DNA of 57,990 nucleotides from Pseudomonadota bacterium (GTDB lineage: Bacteria; Pseudomonadota; Gammaproteobacteria; Burkholderiales; Burkholderiaceae_B), in contig JAFAEO010000077.1 of assembly GCA_023423975.1 (NCBI GenBank), positions 1 through 57,990 of the forward strand, given 5' to 3'. The position numbers and the translations under genes were made by a program. This document shows, one piece after another, positions 1 to 7,831 of this stretch. The notes beneath the pieces were generated by a model that ran no database searches, was not told where the DNA came from, and worked only from the letters and a program-made list of their open reading frames with translations. Within the stretch, counting starts at the first letter, position 1, and the number at the start of each line of letters is the position of its first letter.

Positions 1-63
1 GTGTTCTGTGATTTGCTTTATCGCTTCGAGTTTGAATTCTTCCGTAAATCGGACCTTGCTCAT
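1..63 (-). CDS. IS3-family transposase OrfA, N-terminal fragment (cut by window edge)
   Basis: Twenty-one codons are visible, reading MSKVRFTEEFKLEAIKQITE and one more residue. This is the usual start of the helix-turn-helix OrfA (HTH_Tnp_1) of IS3-family elements, which normally has 85-100 residues and is followed by the DDE-domain OrfB through a programmed frameshift. A GGAGAT Shine-Dalgarno sequence lies five bases before the ATG at 63. Only the first helix is visible, so the IS subgroup cannot be given. Confidence 0.75.
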   Translation of the reverse strand, partial: MSKVRFTEEFKLEAIKQITEH

Positions 64-125
64 AATAATCTCCATCTGTGAGTATTATGAGGCTTAAAAG
101 TGTCTAGTAAACCCTGGCCGATTCA
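1..125 (-). mobile_element. End of an IS3-family insertion sequence (rest lies left of the window)
   Basis: The left edge holds the first codons of an IS3-type OrfA reading leftward, with a short upstream leader. On the minus strand the leader begins TGAATCGGCCAGGGTTTACT and continues AGACACTTTT (position 125 downward). From memory this resembles IS3-family terminal repeats, which start TGA and carry a GGGTTT..GGACACTTTT-like core. The neighbouring phnE reading frame keeps its family sequence up to the conserved GAGGIG and loses it at this point, which supports a boundary near 125/126. The opposite end and the target duplication are outside the window, so the exact border is inferred. Confidence 0.6.
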
Positions 126-811
126 CCAATACCGCCGGCGCCAACCATCCCCACCACAGTGGCCGAGCGCACATTCGACTCAAATCGATACAGTGCATAC
201 GACACCCACAAGGGCATGACCTGGGGAATCACCCCGAATATCACCTCCTGCAAAGCGCTGGCGCCGGTGGCACGCACTCCTTCGACGGGACCCGGATCAA
301 TCGCTTCAACAGCTTCTGCAAACAACTTGGCCAATACTCCCGTGGTGCCAAGAAACAGCGCCAGGGTGCCGGCAAATGGTCCCAGACCCACGGCCACCAC
401 GAACAACATGGCAAAGACCATTTCATTGATGGAGCGCAGGGCATCCATCAGGCGCCGTACCGGCTGGCAAACCCACCAGGGCACCAGATTGGATGAAGAC
501 AATATGCCAAGTGGAATACCAAAAATAATCGCCAGAACGGTACCCCAGACGGCGATCTGGATGGTAACCAGCATCTCGCGCGCATACATGCGCCATTCAG
601 AAAAATCAGGCGGAAAAAAATCCGCGGCAAACGTAGCCATATTGCCCGAATCGGTCCACAGCAGGACCGGATTCATTTCGGCACCTTGCCAGGCCCAGGC
701 TAAAAACAGCAGGAACAGCCCCCATCCCAGCATTTTTGCCCATGTCATGCGCGGCGGCTGCGCTGGCAGTGCGCCGGACATCGGGCTGGGGCTTGTCGTC
801 ATTACAGACAT
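104..811 (-). pseudogene. phnE: phnE, phosphonate ABC transporter permease, 3' end lost to an IS insertion
   Basis: Inner-membrane permease of the PhnCDE phosphonate importer. Visible features are an N-terminal membrane segment (WGLFLLFLAWAW), further hydrophobic helices, and the EAA loop that contacts PhnC (EGVRATGASALQEVIFGVIP). The frame matches the family up to VGMVGAGGIG, then reads ESARVY and stops inside the IS terminal sequence. The last transmembrane helix and C-terminus are missing, so the protein is probably non-functional. The chosen start (MSVMTTSPSP) has a GGAAATGA-like ribosome site; in-frame ATGs exist upstream to 862. phnD ends at 875 on the same strand. Some phosphonate operons carry a second phnE, which could lie beyond the IS. 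Confidence 0.8.
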
Positions 812-874
812 ATTCATTTCCAGTTTGTGGCAACCTGCAAATGCAATGCAGGCCGCCATCATGATCAACTCAAA

Positions 875-1870
875 TTACGAGTTTTTACCTTCGATTTCTT
901 TCATGCGAGCAGAGATCTTGCTCAGCTGTTCATCCAGGCCGGCGATCTGTTTCTTGCGATCCTGCTCGTCCAGTTTGCTGTCACCAGCAATTTGTGACCG
1001 TTTTTTGAACAGTTCCAGTTGGCGGATCGGCAGCAATTGATCATTGTTTGAAGGCTTGAACTTGCCCCAGGCGATTGCGTTAAGCACTTTGAGTTCTTCC
1101 GGCTTGTCGCCATAACTGTCAAAGAATGTCTTGAGTTTGGCCTTCACGTCCTCAGGCAGGTTTTTGCGCCATACGATAGGATCGGCCGGAATCAGCGGAG
1201 ATTTCCAGATAACCTTGAGCATGGCTGCTTTATCCGGGCTGGTCCGGTTCAAACGCTCCATGCCTTCAGTATTGAAGGTCGCGACATCAACCTGTTTGTT
1301 TGCCACAGACAGTGCATTCACTTCATGGCTGCCGTTGACCGAGCGTTTGAAAATCTTGTTGGCATCAACATTGTTTTCAGCAAACACATAATAGCCGGGC
1401 ACCAGGTAACCGGACGTGGAGTTCGGATCGCCGTTGCTGAAGTTCAGCGTCTTGGCGTTTTCCAGCATGTCCTTGACTGAATTGATTTTGCTGTCTTTAT
1501 GAGCGATCAGCAGGCTCCAGTAGCCAGGTTTGCCGTCTTTATCCACCGTCTGGTAGATCACTTCGCCGTTGGCGCGATCCACGGCTTCCATGGCCGATTT
1601 GTTGCCGTACCAGGCAATATCGACTTTATCGAAGCGCATGCCCTGGATGATGCCGGCATAGTCAGGAGCAAAGAAAGCCTTTACTTTGTAGCCGGTTTGC
1701 TTGGACAGATCGGCCAGGAACGGTTCCCAAACAGTTTTCAGGTTCTGGGAAGATTCCGTAGAGATAATGCCGAAATTGAGTTCCTTGGATTCCTGGGCCT
1801 GAACCGCGGCAGCACTCATACCCAGCGCGAACAGGGAAATGCCAAGGCGGCGAATGGACGATTTGAACAT
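875..1870 (-). CDS. phnD: PhnD, phosphonate ABC transporter periplasmic binding protein
   Basis: Periplasmic receptor that captures phosphonates (or phosphate esters/phosphite in some homologues) for PhnC/PhnE. The 331-residue protein has a Sec signal peptide (MFKSSIRRLGISLFALGMSA, cleavage near AVQA/QE). It then shows the family opening LNFGIISTESSQNL and the PhnD landmarks FFAPDYAGIIQGMRF and VDIAWYGNKSAMEAV. Length is normal. The start has a TAGGAA ribosome site. The C-terminal 30 residues are charged and repetitive (LDEQDRKKQIAGLDEQLSKI), suggesting a helical tail. It lies between phnC and the truncated phnE in one minus-strand operon. Confidence 0.92.
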   Translation of the reverse strand: MFKSSIRRLGISLFALGMSAAAVQAQESKELNFGIISTESSQNLKTVWEPFLADLSKQTGYKVKAFFAPDYAGIIQGMRFDKVDIAWYGNKSAMEAVDRANGEVIYQTVDKDGKPGYWSLLIAHKDSKINSVKDMLENAKTLNFSNGDPNSTSGYLVPGYYVFAENNVDANKIFKRSVNGSHEVNALSVANKQVDVATFNTEGMERLNRTSPDKAAMLKVIWKSPLIPADPIVWRKNLPEDVKAKLKTFFDSYGDKPEELKVLNAIAWGKFKPSNNDQLLPIRQLELFKKRSQIAGDSKLDEQDRKKQIAGLDEQLSKISARMKEIEGKNS

Positions 1871-1893
1871 GAAAATTCCTAATGAAATAATGT

Positions 1894-2736
1894 TTAAGCT
1901 GCTGCCAGAACCAGGCGTGCCGGGTCTCTGGCGGGTGTTTTTTGTGCCTCCTGTTCTCCGAACAGAAGCGCTGTACCTATTTCCGAGCCGTACAGGTCGC
2001 TCAGAAATTCGTTGCTCAGCCCGTTGATGGGGCCGTCGAAATACTTTTTACCGCCTTTGAGTGCTACCGCATGGCGACAATATTTCACTGCGTAGTCCAC
2101 CTGATGCAGCGTTACAATGACCGTTTTGCCATCATGTTTGTTGATATCTGCCAATGTTTCCATAACCCGGCGAGCCGATTCCGGATCCAGTGACGCGATG
2201 GGTTCGTCTGCCAGAATGATTTCTGCCTTCTGGCACAGGGCGCGGGCAATGGCCACGCGCTGTTGCTGGCCGCCCGACAGAGTCGACGCACGACGATAGG
2301 CATACTCAAGCAGCCCTACCCGCTCCAGCGCCCGCAACGCGTTGTTCACTTCTTCCTTGTTGAACAGACCGAGCGCGCCGCGTACTCGCGACATGCGCCC
2401 CAGGCTACCCAGCAGGACGTTCTTGAGCACAGACAAGCGCCCGACGAGATTGAATTGCTGAAAGATATAGCCGATGTCAGAACGCAGGCGGCGAACATTG
2501 CGATTCAAGATGCCGTCTTTCTGCATTTGCTGGCCCAGCATCTGAATATCGCCACCAACCTGGCGATCACCAATGGCCAGGCCGGCCAGATGGCGCAACA
2601 ACGTGGATTTTCCGGAACCGGATGCGCCGATCAGCGCCACCATTGCGCCAGGAGCCACGTCCAGTTCCAGATCGTGCAGCACCTGTCTGGTGCCGAATGT
2701 CTTGTTCAAATTCTGAACCCGAATTGCCTGAGTCAT
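1894..2736 (-). CDS. phnC: PhnC, phosphonate ABC transporter ATPase
   Basis: Cytoplasmic ATPase of the phosphonate importer. Residues 35-45 hold the Walker A motif (GASGSGKST), followed by a Q-loop (IFQQFNLVGRLSVLKNVLLG), the ABC signature LSGGQQQRVAIARAL, Walker B (ILADEPIASLDP) and the switch histidine (VTLHQVDYA). The 280-residue length is a little above the usual 260-270; the surplus is a C-terminal tail after the ATPase fold. It is the first gene of the operon, with a GAGGAATACG ribosome site before the ATG. Promoter-proximal position and possible Pho-box-like repeats upstream suggest control by phosphate starvation. Confidence 0.93.
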   Translation of the reverse strand: MTQAIRVQNLNKTFGTRQVLHDLELDVAPGAMVALIGASGSGKSTLLRHLAGLAIGDRQVGGDIQMLGQQMQKDGILNRNVRRLRSDIGYIFQQFNLVGRLSVLKNVLLGSLGRMSRVRGALGLFNKEEVNNALRALERVGLLEYAYRRASTLSGGQQQRVAIARALCQKAEIILADEPIASLDPESARRVMETLADINKHDGKTVIVTLHQVDYAVKYCRHAVALKGGKKYFDGPINGLSNEFLSDLYGSEIGTALLFGEQEAQKTPARDPARLVLAAA

Positions 2737-2847
2737 CGTATTCCTCTATTTATTTGCAACTGCCGGGTCAATGCACCGGAAAACGGGCGGCCACAGGCAG
2801 CAGATGTCAGCAGCCGACCTGCCATAGCGGCCATTGCTGTTCAAGTG

Positions 2848-2908
2848 CTGTCATATTAAGGAAGATGTGTGACAGTCCGGTTAATGCTGTCTTACACGGC
2901 AGTGACAG
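2848..2908 (-). promoter_or_regulatory. Possible PhoB-binding repeats upstream of phnC
   Basis: On the minus strand, ACTGTCAC occurs twice, with cores at 2902-2908 and 2869-2875. They are exactly 33 bp apart, three 11-bp Pho-box units. A CTGTCAT, the exact consensus half-site, lies on the plus strand at 2848-2854. The known Pho box is two direct CTGTCAT-type repeats separated by 4 bp; here the intervening repeat units are poor. The candidate rests on spacing, position 110-170 bp upstream of phnC, and the gene's usual regulation. Confidence 0.35.
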
Positions 2909-3260
2909 TTTTGCCATTTTTGGAGCGATTTACTAGACAAGCAGTAAATAGCAAGAAGAAATAATTCTTATAATTAATCAATGATTTGGCAATTTTCCAA
3001 CACTATTTTGTCCGGATAACATAGACAAGTTAAAACAACCTGAAAAATGTAACAGCACCGGCGGTCTGACGTGCATGATTGCACTTGTGATCAACGACGG
3101 GCACGCCGCCACAGTGCAATGCTAACGGCAGCGCCCTCGCCGGCCTAGCCTCGCTTTCTTCTTGCACCTGTAAAGAACCAAGCAAGGCAAGGCGTAGCCA
3201 ATGCGCCGGTTCATGAGTTGGCACGCAATCTGTCTTGCCCGGACCAGGAAAAAAATGCCT
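2909..3260. other. Intergenic stretch, no gene recognised
   Basis: The part next to phnC (2940-3030) is AT-rich and could hold the phn promoter. From about 3040 to 3240 base composition returns to that of coding DNA, but both strands give only short reading frames without family resemblance or a good ribosome site. A 10-base match to the IS end (TTTACTAGAC) lies at 2929-2938. It may be a degraded remnant. Confidence 0.4.
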
Positions 3261-4640
3261 TTAGCGTTGCGCCTTAGGCCCTGGAGACAGCATGAGCATC
3301 ACAAATGCAATCGCTAAAGCCGCCGCGGCCAGCATAAAGAGCAGCAGATACTGGCCGTTGGAATGTGCAAACACAAATGACATAGCGTAGGCAGCGGCCG
3401 CCTGCATCAGCGCAAAAGCGGTTGTTGCCCTGCTCCAGGCAATTTTCTGCTGCGTCGGAGAATGCGGCAGCATCTCGCGCAAACGTCCCAGAACCAGCGG
3501 CACGATGCCCGGCGTGAATGCGCCCACCGCAAAGCTGGAAATACCAAGCAGGATGGGCGCCGTGCTCAGGATCGGCAAAATGACCATAAGCAGTTGCAGC
3601 AGCAACGCGCCACGCAAGGTCAATCCATAGCCAATGCGATCGGCTACAGCACCCGTGCACAGGGGTCCTGCTACGGCTCCCAGACCGTAAATCACCCAGA
3701 AAAATGACCCGGTATTGACGCCCCAGCCAAGCCCACGCGCAACATAATCGACCAGAAACACCATGTGCGCCACCAGACCGACCGCGTTCAGGCCGTAGAC
3801 TAGATACAGCACATACAAGCCACGACTGCCGGTTTCAGCGGATATGGGGTGCGACAGCGTCGCCTGCATACCCATCGGGTCGTCAGGCCCGCCCGCGCGG
3901 TGATTCGGGTTCGGCGCAGCATCGGCGGGAACCGGTGCGACGACTGATGTAGATGTCGATGTAGACGCCGCTGCTGATGTTGTCGATATCGGTGTTTCTG
4001 GTGCGGATGCTGTAGATGTTGTGGATGCTGGTGGAACTGTTGTTGCTGGCGGCGTCGGAGGCCAGCTGGTCCAGGCCAGAAGCGTCAATAATAAAGACAG
4101 CCCTCCCAGTCCCAGCCATGTCTGTGTCAGGCCCAGTTGCAGCAGCATTGGCACCAGCGTGCCCGATGCGGCCACGCCCAATCCCACCCCGGTAAATATC
4201 ACCCCACTGGCAAGCCCGCGACGCGAAGGCAGCACAAAGGGCAGGATAGACGTGGCGGCGAGCACCATTAATGCGCCCCCAGAGACGCCCGACACAAAAC
4301 GCCACAGGAAAAACCAGATAAACGATACCGGCAACGCACAGGCAAAAAAAGCAAGTGTCGCCAGGACCATCATGAGCCGCAGGGCAGCACGCGTCCCGGT
4401 CTGCCTGGCGATACCCACACCCAGGAGTGCACCGGCCAGATACCCGGCCAGATTGGCCGCACCCAGATAGGCTGCCGTGGACGCAGAAAACCATTGAGCG
4501 TTGATAATAGCCGGCAGCAATGGCGTATAGGCAAAGCGCGCCAGCCCGATACCCACGAGGCTGGCACAAAGCCCTGCCATCAACATCCGCCATTCCGGCA
4601 ACTGCGCAGGGGTATTAGCGATTGACTGTACGGTGCGCAT
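3261..4640 (-). CDS. MFS transporter, YbfB/YjiJ-type
   Basis: Inner-membrane major facilitator of the YbfB/YjiJ family; the substrate is unknown. The first helix (AGLCASLVGIGLARFAYTPL) and LVPLVLGRLREMLP-type C-half sequence fit that family, with about 12 hydrophobic segments. Between helices 6 and 7 (residues about 191-256) is a long Pro/Thr/Ser/Ala linker, coded by a GAT/GTAGAT-rich tract at 3940-4060, much longer than the usual loop. The start is the ATG at 4640; an in-frame TTG two codons earlier is possible. It begins 18 bases after the dehydratase gene, so the two are likely co-transcribed, suggesting import or export of a related amino acid. Confidence 0.8.
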   Translation of the reverse strand: MRTVQSIANTPAQLPEWRMLMAGLCASLVGIGLARFAYTPLLPAIINAQWFSASTAAYLGAANLAGYLAGALLGVGIARQTGTRAALRLMMVLATLAFFACALPVSFIWFFLWRFVSGVSGGALMVLAATSILPFVLPSRRGLASGVIFTGVGLGVAASGTLVPMLLQLGLTQTWLGLGGLSLLLTLLAWTSWPPTPPATTVPPASTTSTASAPETPISTTSAAASTSTSTSVVAPVPADAAPNPNHRAGGPDDPMGMQATLSHPISAETGSRGLYVLYLVYGLNAVGLVAHMVFLVDYVARGLGWGVNTGSFFWVIYGLGAVAGPLCTGAVADRIGYGLTLRGALLLQLLMVILPILSTAPILLGISSFAVGAFTPGIVPLVLGRLREMLPHSPTQQKIAWSRATTAFALMQAAAAYAMSFVFAHSNGQYLLLFMLAAAALAIAFVMLMLSPGPKAQR

Positions 4641-4658
4641 CTTCAAAGCTTCGTTCCG

Positions 4659-5630
4659 TCATTCCGCTGCGCTGCCTAGCAATGCGCAGAAATTGGCCAG
4701 GTCGACATTGCCGCCGCTGATAATAATGCCCACGCGCTTGTCACGCACCAACTCTTTTGCACTGCAGGCGCCGGCAAGCGACAGACATCCCGTGGGTTCG
4801 ACCAGCATTTTCATGCGCTCGGCATAAAAGCGCATCGTGCGAATCAGCTCCTGATCGGTAACGGTCAGAATATCAGTGACTTCGCGTTGAATGATGGGAA
4901 AGGTGTAGTCACCCAGAAACTGCGTCTGCGCGCCATCGGCAATGGTTTTTGGCAAGTCGATGCGCACGATCTGGCCGGCGCGCAGGGAAAGCTGCCCATC
5001 ATTGCCTGCTTGCGGTTCCACGCCATAGATCTGACAATCGGGGGCAAGCGCCCGCGCCGCCAGGGCCGAGCCCGACAACAATCCGCCGCCGCCCAGGCAG
5101 ACAAAAAGCAGATCCAGCGGCCCGGTTTCTTGCATCAGTTCCATGGCGGCCGTCCCCTGGCCGGCGATCACATCAGGGTGGTCATAGGGTGGGATAAGTG
5201 TATAACCATGCTGCTGCGCCAAGCTGGAGGCAATGGCCGCCCGGTCCTCGGTGTAACGATCATATTGCACGACCTGCGCGCCATAGCCGCGTGTGGCTGC
5301 CAGCTTGGCAGCCGGCGCATCCAGCGGCATCACGATGGTGGCTTTGACATTGAGCACGGAAGCGGCCAGCGCTACGCCCTGGGCGTGGTTGCCTGAAGAA
5401 AAGGCAATAACCCCTGCGCGCTGCTGTGCTTCGCTCAATGCCGCGATCGCATTGAATGCGCCACGGAACTTGAAGGCGCCAATGCGCTGCAGGTTTTCAC
5501 ATTTGAAATACAGACTGGCGTCCAGCTGCGCGTCAATGGTCCTGGAACGCAGCACCGGCGTAAGGTGCGCATAACCTTTGATGCGTTCGGCTGCGGCGAC
5601 AACATCGGTGTAAGTGGGCAGTGTCTGCAT
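4659..5630 (-). CDS. PLP-dependent threonine/serine dehydratase (hydroxyaspartate ammonia-lyase/serine racemase type)
   Basis: Fold-type II PLP enzyme that deaminates a beta-hydroxy amino acid. The 323 residues contain only the catalytic domain: the PLP lysine in FKFRGAFNA (Lys54), the SSGNHAQG substrate loop (residues 78-85), DVIAGQGT, and the tetraglycine phosphate-binding loop GGGGLLSG near residue 180. It ends with SGGNVDL, as in the serine racemase/threo-3-hydroxyaspartate ammonia-lyase/catabolic dehydratase group. It lacks the ACT regulatory domain found in the IlvA at 49710, so it is probably catabolic. Threonine, serine or 3-hydroxyaspartate are all possible substrates. A CAGGAGC ribosome site precedes the ATG. 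It is divergent from the DadA-like gene. Confidence 0.85.
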   Translation of the reverse strand: MQTLPTYTDVVAAAERIKGYAHLTPVLRSRTIDAQLDASLYFKCENLQRIGAFKFRGAFNAIAALSEAQQRAGVIAFSSGNHAQGVALAASVLNVKATIVMPLDAPAAKLAATRGYGAQVVQYDRYTEDRAAIASSLAQQHGYTLIPPYDHPDVIAGQGTAAMELMQETGPLDLLFVCLGGGGLLSGSALAARALAPDCQIYGVEPQAGNDGQLSLRAGQIVRIDLPKTIADGAQTQFLGDYTFPIIQREVTDILTVTDQELIRTMRFYAERMKMLVEPTGCLSLAGACSAKELVRDKRVGIIISGGNVDLANFCALLGSAAE

Positions 5631-5700
5631 AATGCTCCTGTGTCAGAAATGGCCCTGCCGCGCAAAACGTCATGACCTTGCCGGTTTATCTCAACCCGCC

Positions 5701-5729
5701 TATTCTACCCGCGTTTGAGCCGTTACAAT
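5701..5729 (+). promoter_or_regulatory. Candidate promoter of the DadA-like gene
   Basis: TACAAT at 5724-5729 is a good -10 match about 35 bases before the chosen start codon; the -35 (TATTCT, 5701-5706, 17-base spacer) is poor. The -10 overlaps the in-frame ATG at 5728, which argues that translation starts at 5764. The 130-bp divergent gap must also hold the promoter of the dehydratase gene. Confidence 0.35.
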
Positions 5730-5763
5730 GGACGCCACCATCAGGCCAGATCGAGAAGCTTCC

Positions 5764-7011
5764 ATGTCCATGCAAAACAACTCAGTTGCCATTATCGGCG
5801 CCGGCATTGTCGGTTTGTGTACAGCCCATGCCCTCCGAAAGGCGGGCTGGCAGGTGACCGTTTTTGACGCGCAGGACCCGGGCTCGCAATGCTCTTTCGG
5901 CAATGCCGGTGCGCTGTCCGAAGGCTCGGTCGCCCCCTTGGCCATGCCCGGCGTCATCAGGCAGGCGGCCTCCATGCTGCTGGACAGCACCAGTGCGCTG
6001 CACGTTCCGCTGGGCTACTTGTTGCCGGCCATGCCCTGGTTTGCTCGCTTTATCGCTGCATCACGACCAGAACGCGTGCGACAAATTGCGGCGGCCCTTC
6101 ATGATCTGCTGACCGGATCGGTGCGTCATCACACGGAACTGGCTCGCGATATCGGCTGCGCCCATTTGATAAAAACCACAGGCCAGCTACACCTGTACCC
6201 GAACGCCGACAGCCGTGATAAAGACAAGGCGTCCTGGCAGCTCAAGGACGACTTCGGGCTGGCCATGCAGTCGGTGGGCCGCGCCGCCATTGCTGAACTG
6301 GAACCGGCAGTGAGCGACACCTATCGCTGCGGCTGGTTTCTACCGAACGAAGGCTGGGTTAGCGACCCGTTCCAGTATTCACAGGCTCTGGCCAGGGCGA
6401 ACACAGACCAGGGCGTTACATTTGTCAGCGCCAGTATCAGTAGCCTGCGTCGCAGCAATGACAAATGGCATTTATTCAGTGGCGAACAATCATGGCAGGC
6501 CGATCATGTTGTCGTATGTGCAGGAATGGGCTCGCGCGATCTGCTGGCGACAGTGAATCTGTCGGTGCCGCTGGAAAGCCAGCGCGGCTACCATTTGCAG
6601 GCGCCGCATCCGGGTGTGACGCTATCGCGCATTGTGGTGCTGGCCGATCGCAAGATCTTCATGAACCCGATGCAAGGCCAATTGCGCATCGCCGGTACGG
6701 TTGAATTCGGCGGCACCGGCAAGCCGATGAACCAGCAGCGCGCACTGCTGCTCAAGGATCACGCGCTGGCCGGTCTGGACAACCTGGATACCAGCGGCTT
6801 TACCACCTGGCTGGGCCATCGGCCCTGCCTGCCCGATTCTTTGCCGGTCATCGGCCCTGTCACAGATTTGCCGGGCCTGTGGACCGGATTCGGACATGGC
6901 CATCTTGGGCTGACCGGCTCTGTCAACACCGGCAAGCTGCTGGCGCGTGCCATGGCTGGCCAGGCAAGCGCCAATGAACTGGCGCCGTTCTCCCTGAGTC
7001 GTTTTCGCTAA
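5764..7011 (+). CDS. FAD-dependent amino acid dehydrogenase/oxidase, DadA-like
   Basis: Oxidative deamination of a D-amino acid (or a related amine), probably passing electrons to the respiratory chain at the inner membrane. The N-terminus has the dinucleotide-binding motif GAGIVGLCTAHALRKAGWQV with an FxA acidic strand end (VFDAQDPGSQCSFGNAGALS), typical of DadA. The C-terminus carries the second FAD motif (GLWTGFGHGHLGLTGS). Length of 415 residues fits the family. The chosen start is MSMQNN at 5764; the earlier in-frame ATG at 5728 overlaps a -10 sequence. Divergent from the dehydratase/MFS pair, it may belong to the same amino acid pathway. Exact substrate cannot be read from sequence. Confidence 0.85.
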   Translation: MSMQNNSVAIIGAGIVGLCTAHALRKAGWQVTVFDAQDPGSQCSFGNAGALSEGSVAPLAMPGVIRQAASMLLDSTSALHVPLGYLLPAMPWFARFIAASRPERVRQIAAALHDLLTGSVRHHTELARDIGCAHLIKTTGQLHLYPNADSRDKDKASWQLKDDFGLAMQSVGRAAIAELEPAVSDTYRCGWFLPNEGWVSDPFQYSQALARANTDQGVTFVSASISSLRRSNDKWHLFSGEQSWQADHVVVCAGMGSRDLLATVNLSVPLESQRGYHLQAPHPGVTLSRIVVLADRKIFMNPMQGQLRIAGTVEFGGTGKPMNQQRALLLKDHALAGLDNLDTSGFTTWLGHRPCLPDSLPVIGPVTDLPGLWTGFGHGHLGLTGSVNTGKLLARAMAGQASANELAPFSLSRFR

Positions 7012-7102
7012 AACGGTGGGGCACGCGACATTTGCAGGAACAGTCCCAATTGCGTTGATGCGCCAGTCAGACCACTGCACATCAGGCAACAGGCAGCGCT
7101 AA

Positions 7103-7621
7103 TTAAAAACGCTTGCGGCCCAACAAATCGAAGTAGGACCCTACGATCAGCTGTGAACTGCTGATCCCCAATTGCTGCATCAATAATTCGGCTTGCTGCA
7201 TGCCACTGGCGGTGGACTCGCCGTCCTCAAGTACAACCTCAAGCTCCATGAACTGGCCCAGTCCTTCTACGTGATCAAGGTGAACGCGCGTTCTGCCTAC
7301 CATGTATAGCGTACGTCGCTTGATTACCCGACCGATCACACCATAGGCTAGTGATAACACTTCTCTGAGCGATTCAGGCGTCGCAGTTTCTGACAACACA
7401 TAGAATGATTCTTTCGGCCCTGCCTCATCCGGGCGCCGATAAAAAATAAGCTGTCCTGTCCCGTCTGCAAATTGCCTGAGCTTGAGCCGACCTTCATCAC
7501 ACTTGAAAAACGTGTCGTCCTGGAATAGGTCGCAAGGTGATTCAGTTGCCAACGTGGCCGCCTGCTGCGCCAGATCACTGACACTCGCAATACGCGCCTT
7601 GATTTCGATATTTCTCGCCAT
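7103..7621 (-). CDS. CYTH-domain protein (class IV adenylate cyclase/thiamine-triphosphatase-like)
   Basis: Single CYTH domain of about 172 residues. It opens with the signature NIEIKARI (ExExK-type) and goes on with DTFFKCDEGRLKLRQF, FYRRPDEAGPK, RTLYMVGRTRVHLDHVEGLG and FMELEVVLEDGE, the alternating acidic/basic strands that line the triphosphate tunnel. Members hydrolyse triphosphate compounds or, in class IV cyclases, make cAMP; sequence alone does not separate these. The start at MARNIEIK is preferred over an ATG seven codons upstream. It is a single-gene unit with its own TATAAT element. Confidence 0.8.
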   Translation of the reverse strand: MARNIEIKARIASVSDLAQQAATLATESPCDLFQDDTFFKCDEGRLKLRQFADGTGQLIFYRRPDEAGPKESFYVLSETATPESLREVLSLAYGVIGRVIKRRTLYMVGRTRVHLDHVEGLGQFMELEVVLEDGESTASGMQQAELLMQQLGISSSQLIVGSYFDLLGRKRF

Positions 7622-7692
7622 TTTGCCATCTCGTACATGCATGTTTGCTGCGCCAGTACAACCCGGCTTCCGTAATGGCGCATGGGTCGGCC

Positions 7693-7698
7693 ATTATA
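7693..7698 (-). promoter_or_regulatory. -10 element of the CYTH gene
   Basis: A perfect TATAAT lies on the minus strand about 72 bases upstream of the start codon. No convincing -35 is seen at 16-18 bases, so strength is uncertain. Confidence 0.4.
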
Positions 7699-7831
7699 GC
7701 CCCACCCATGATGATTCGAGATGGCTCCCCGTCGGTCACTGTCGCGCACATTGATCATTGAAATCCCCATTGCGACAGTCATCTGCACTGGCAGTCAACC
7801 TTATTGGACGTCACCCGTTTTGGTGATCACC

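Noticed and set aside
159..1040. Plus-strand frame opposite phnE and phnD
   Set aside because: No domain and no ribosome site, and it is opposite conserved phn genes.
3030..3224. 64-codon minus-strand frame before the MFS gene
   Set aside because: No ribosome site, no family resemblance, and it ends inside an intergenic region of mixed composition.
3940..4060. GAT/GTA-rich tract as a possible CRISPR or satellite array
   Set aside because: Units are not of constant length and it lies inside the MFS reading frame, coding a low-complexity linker.
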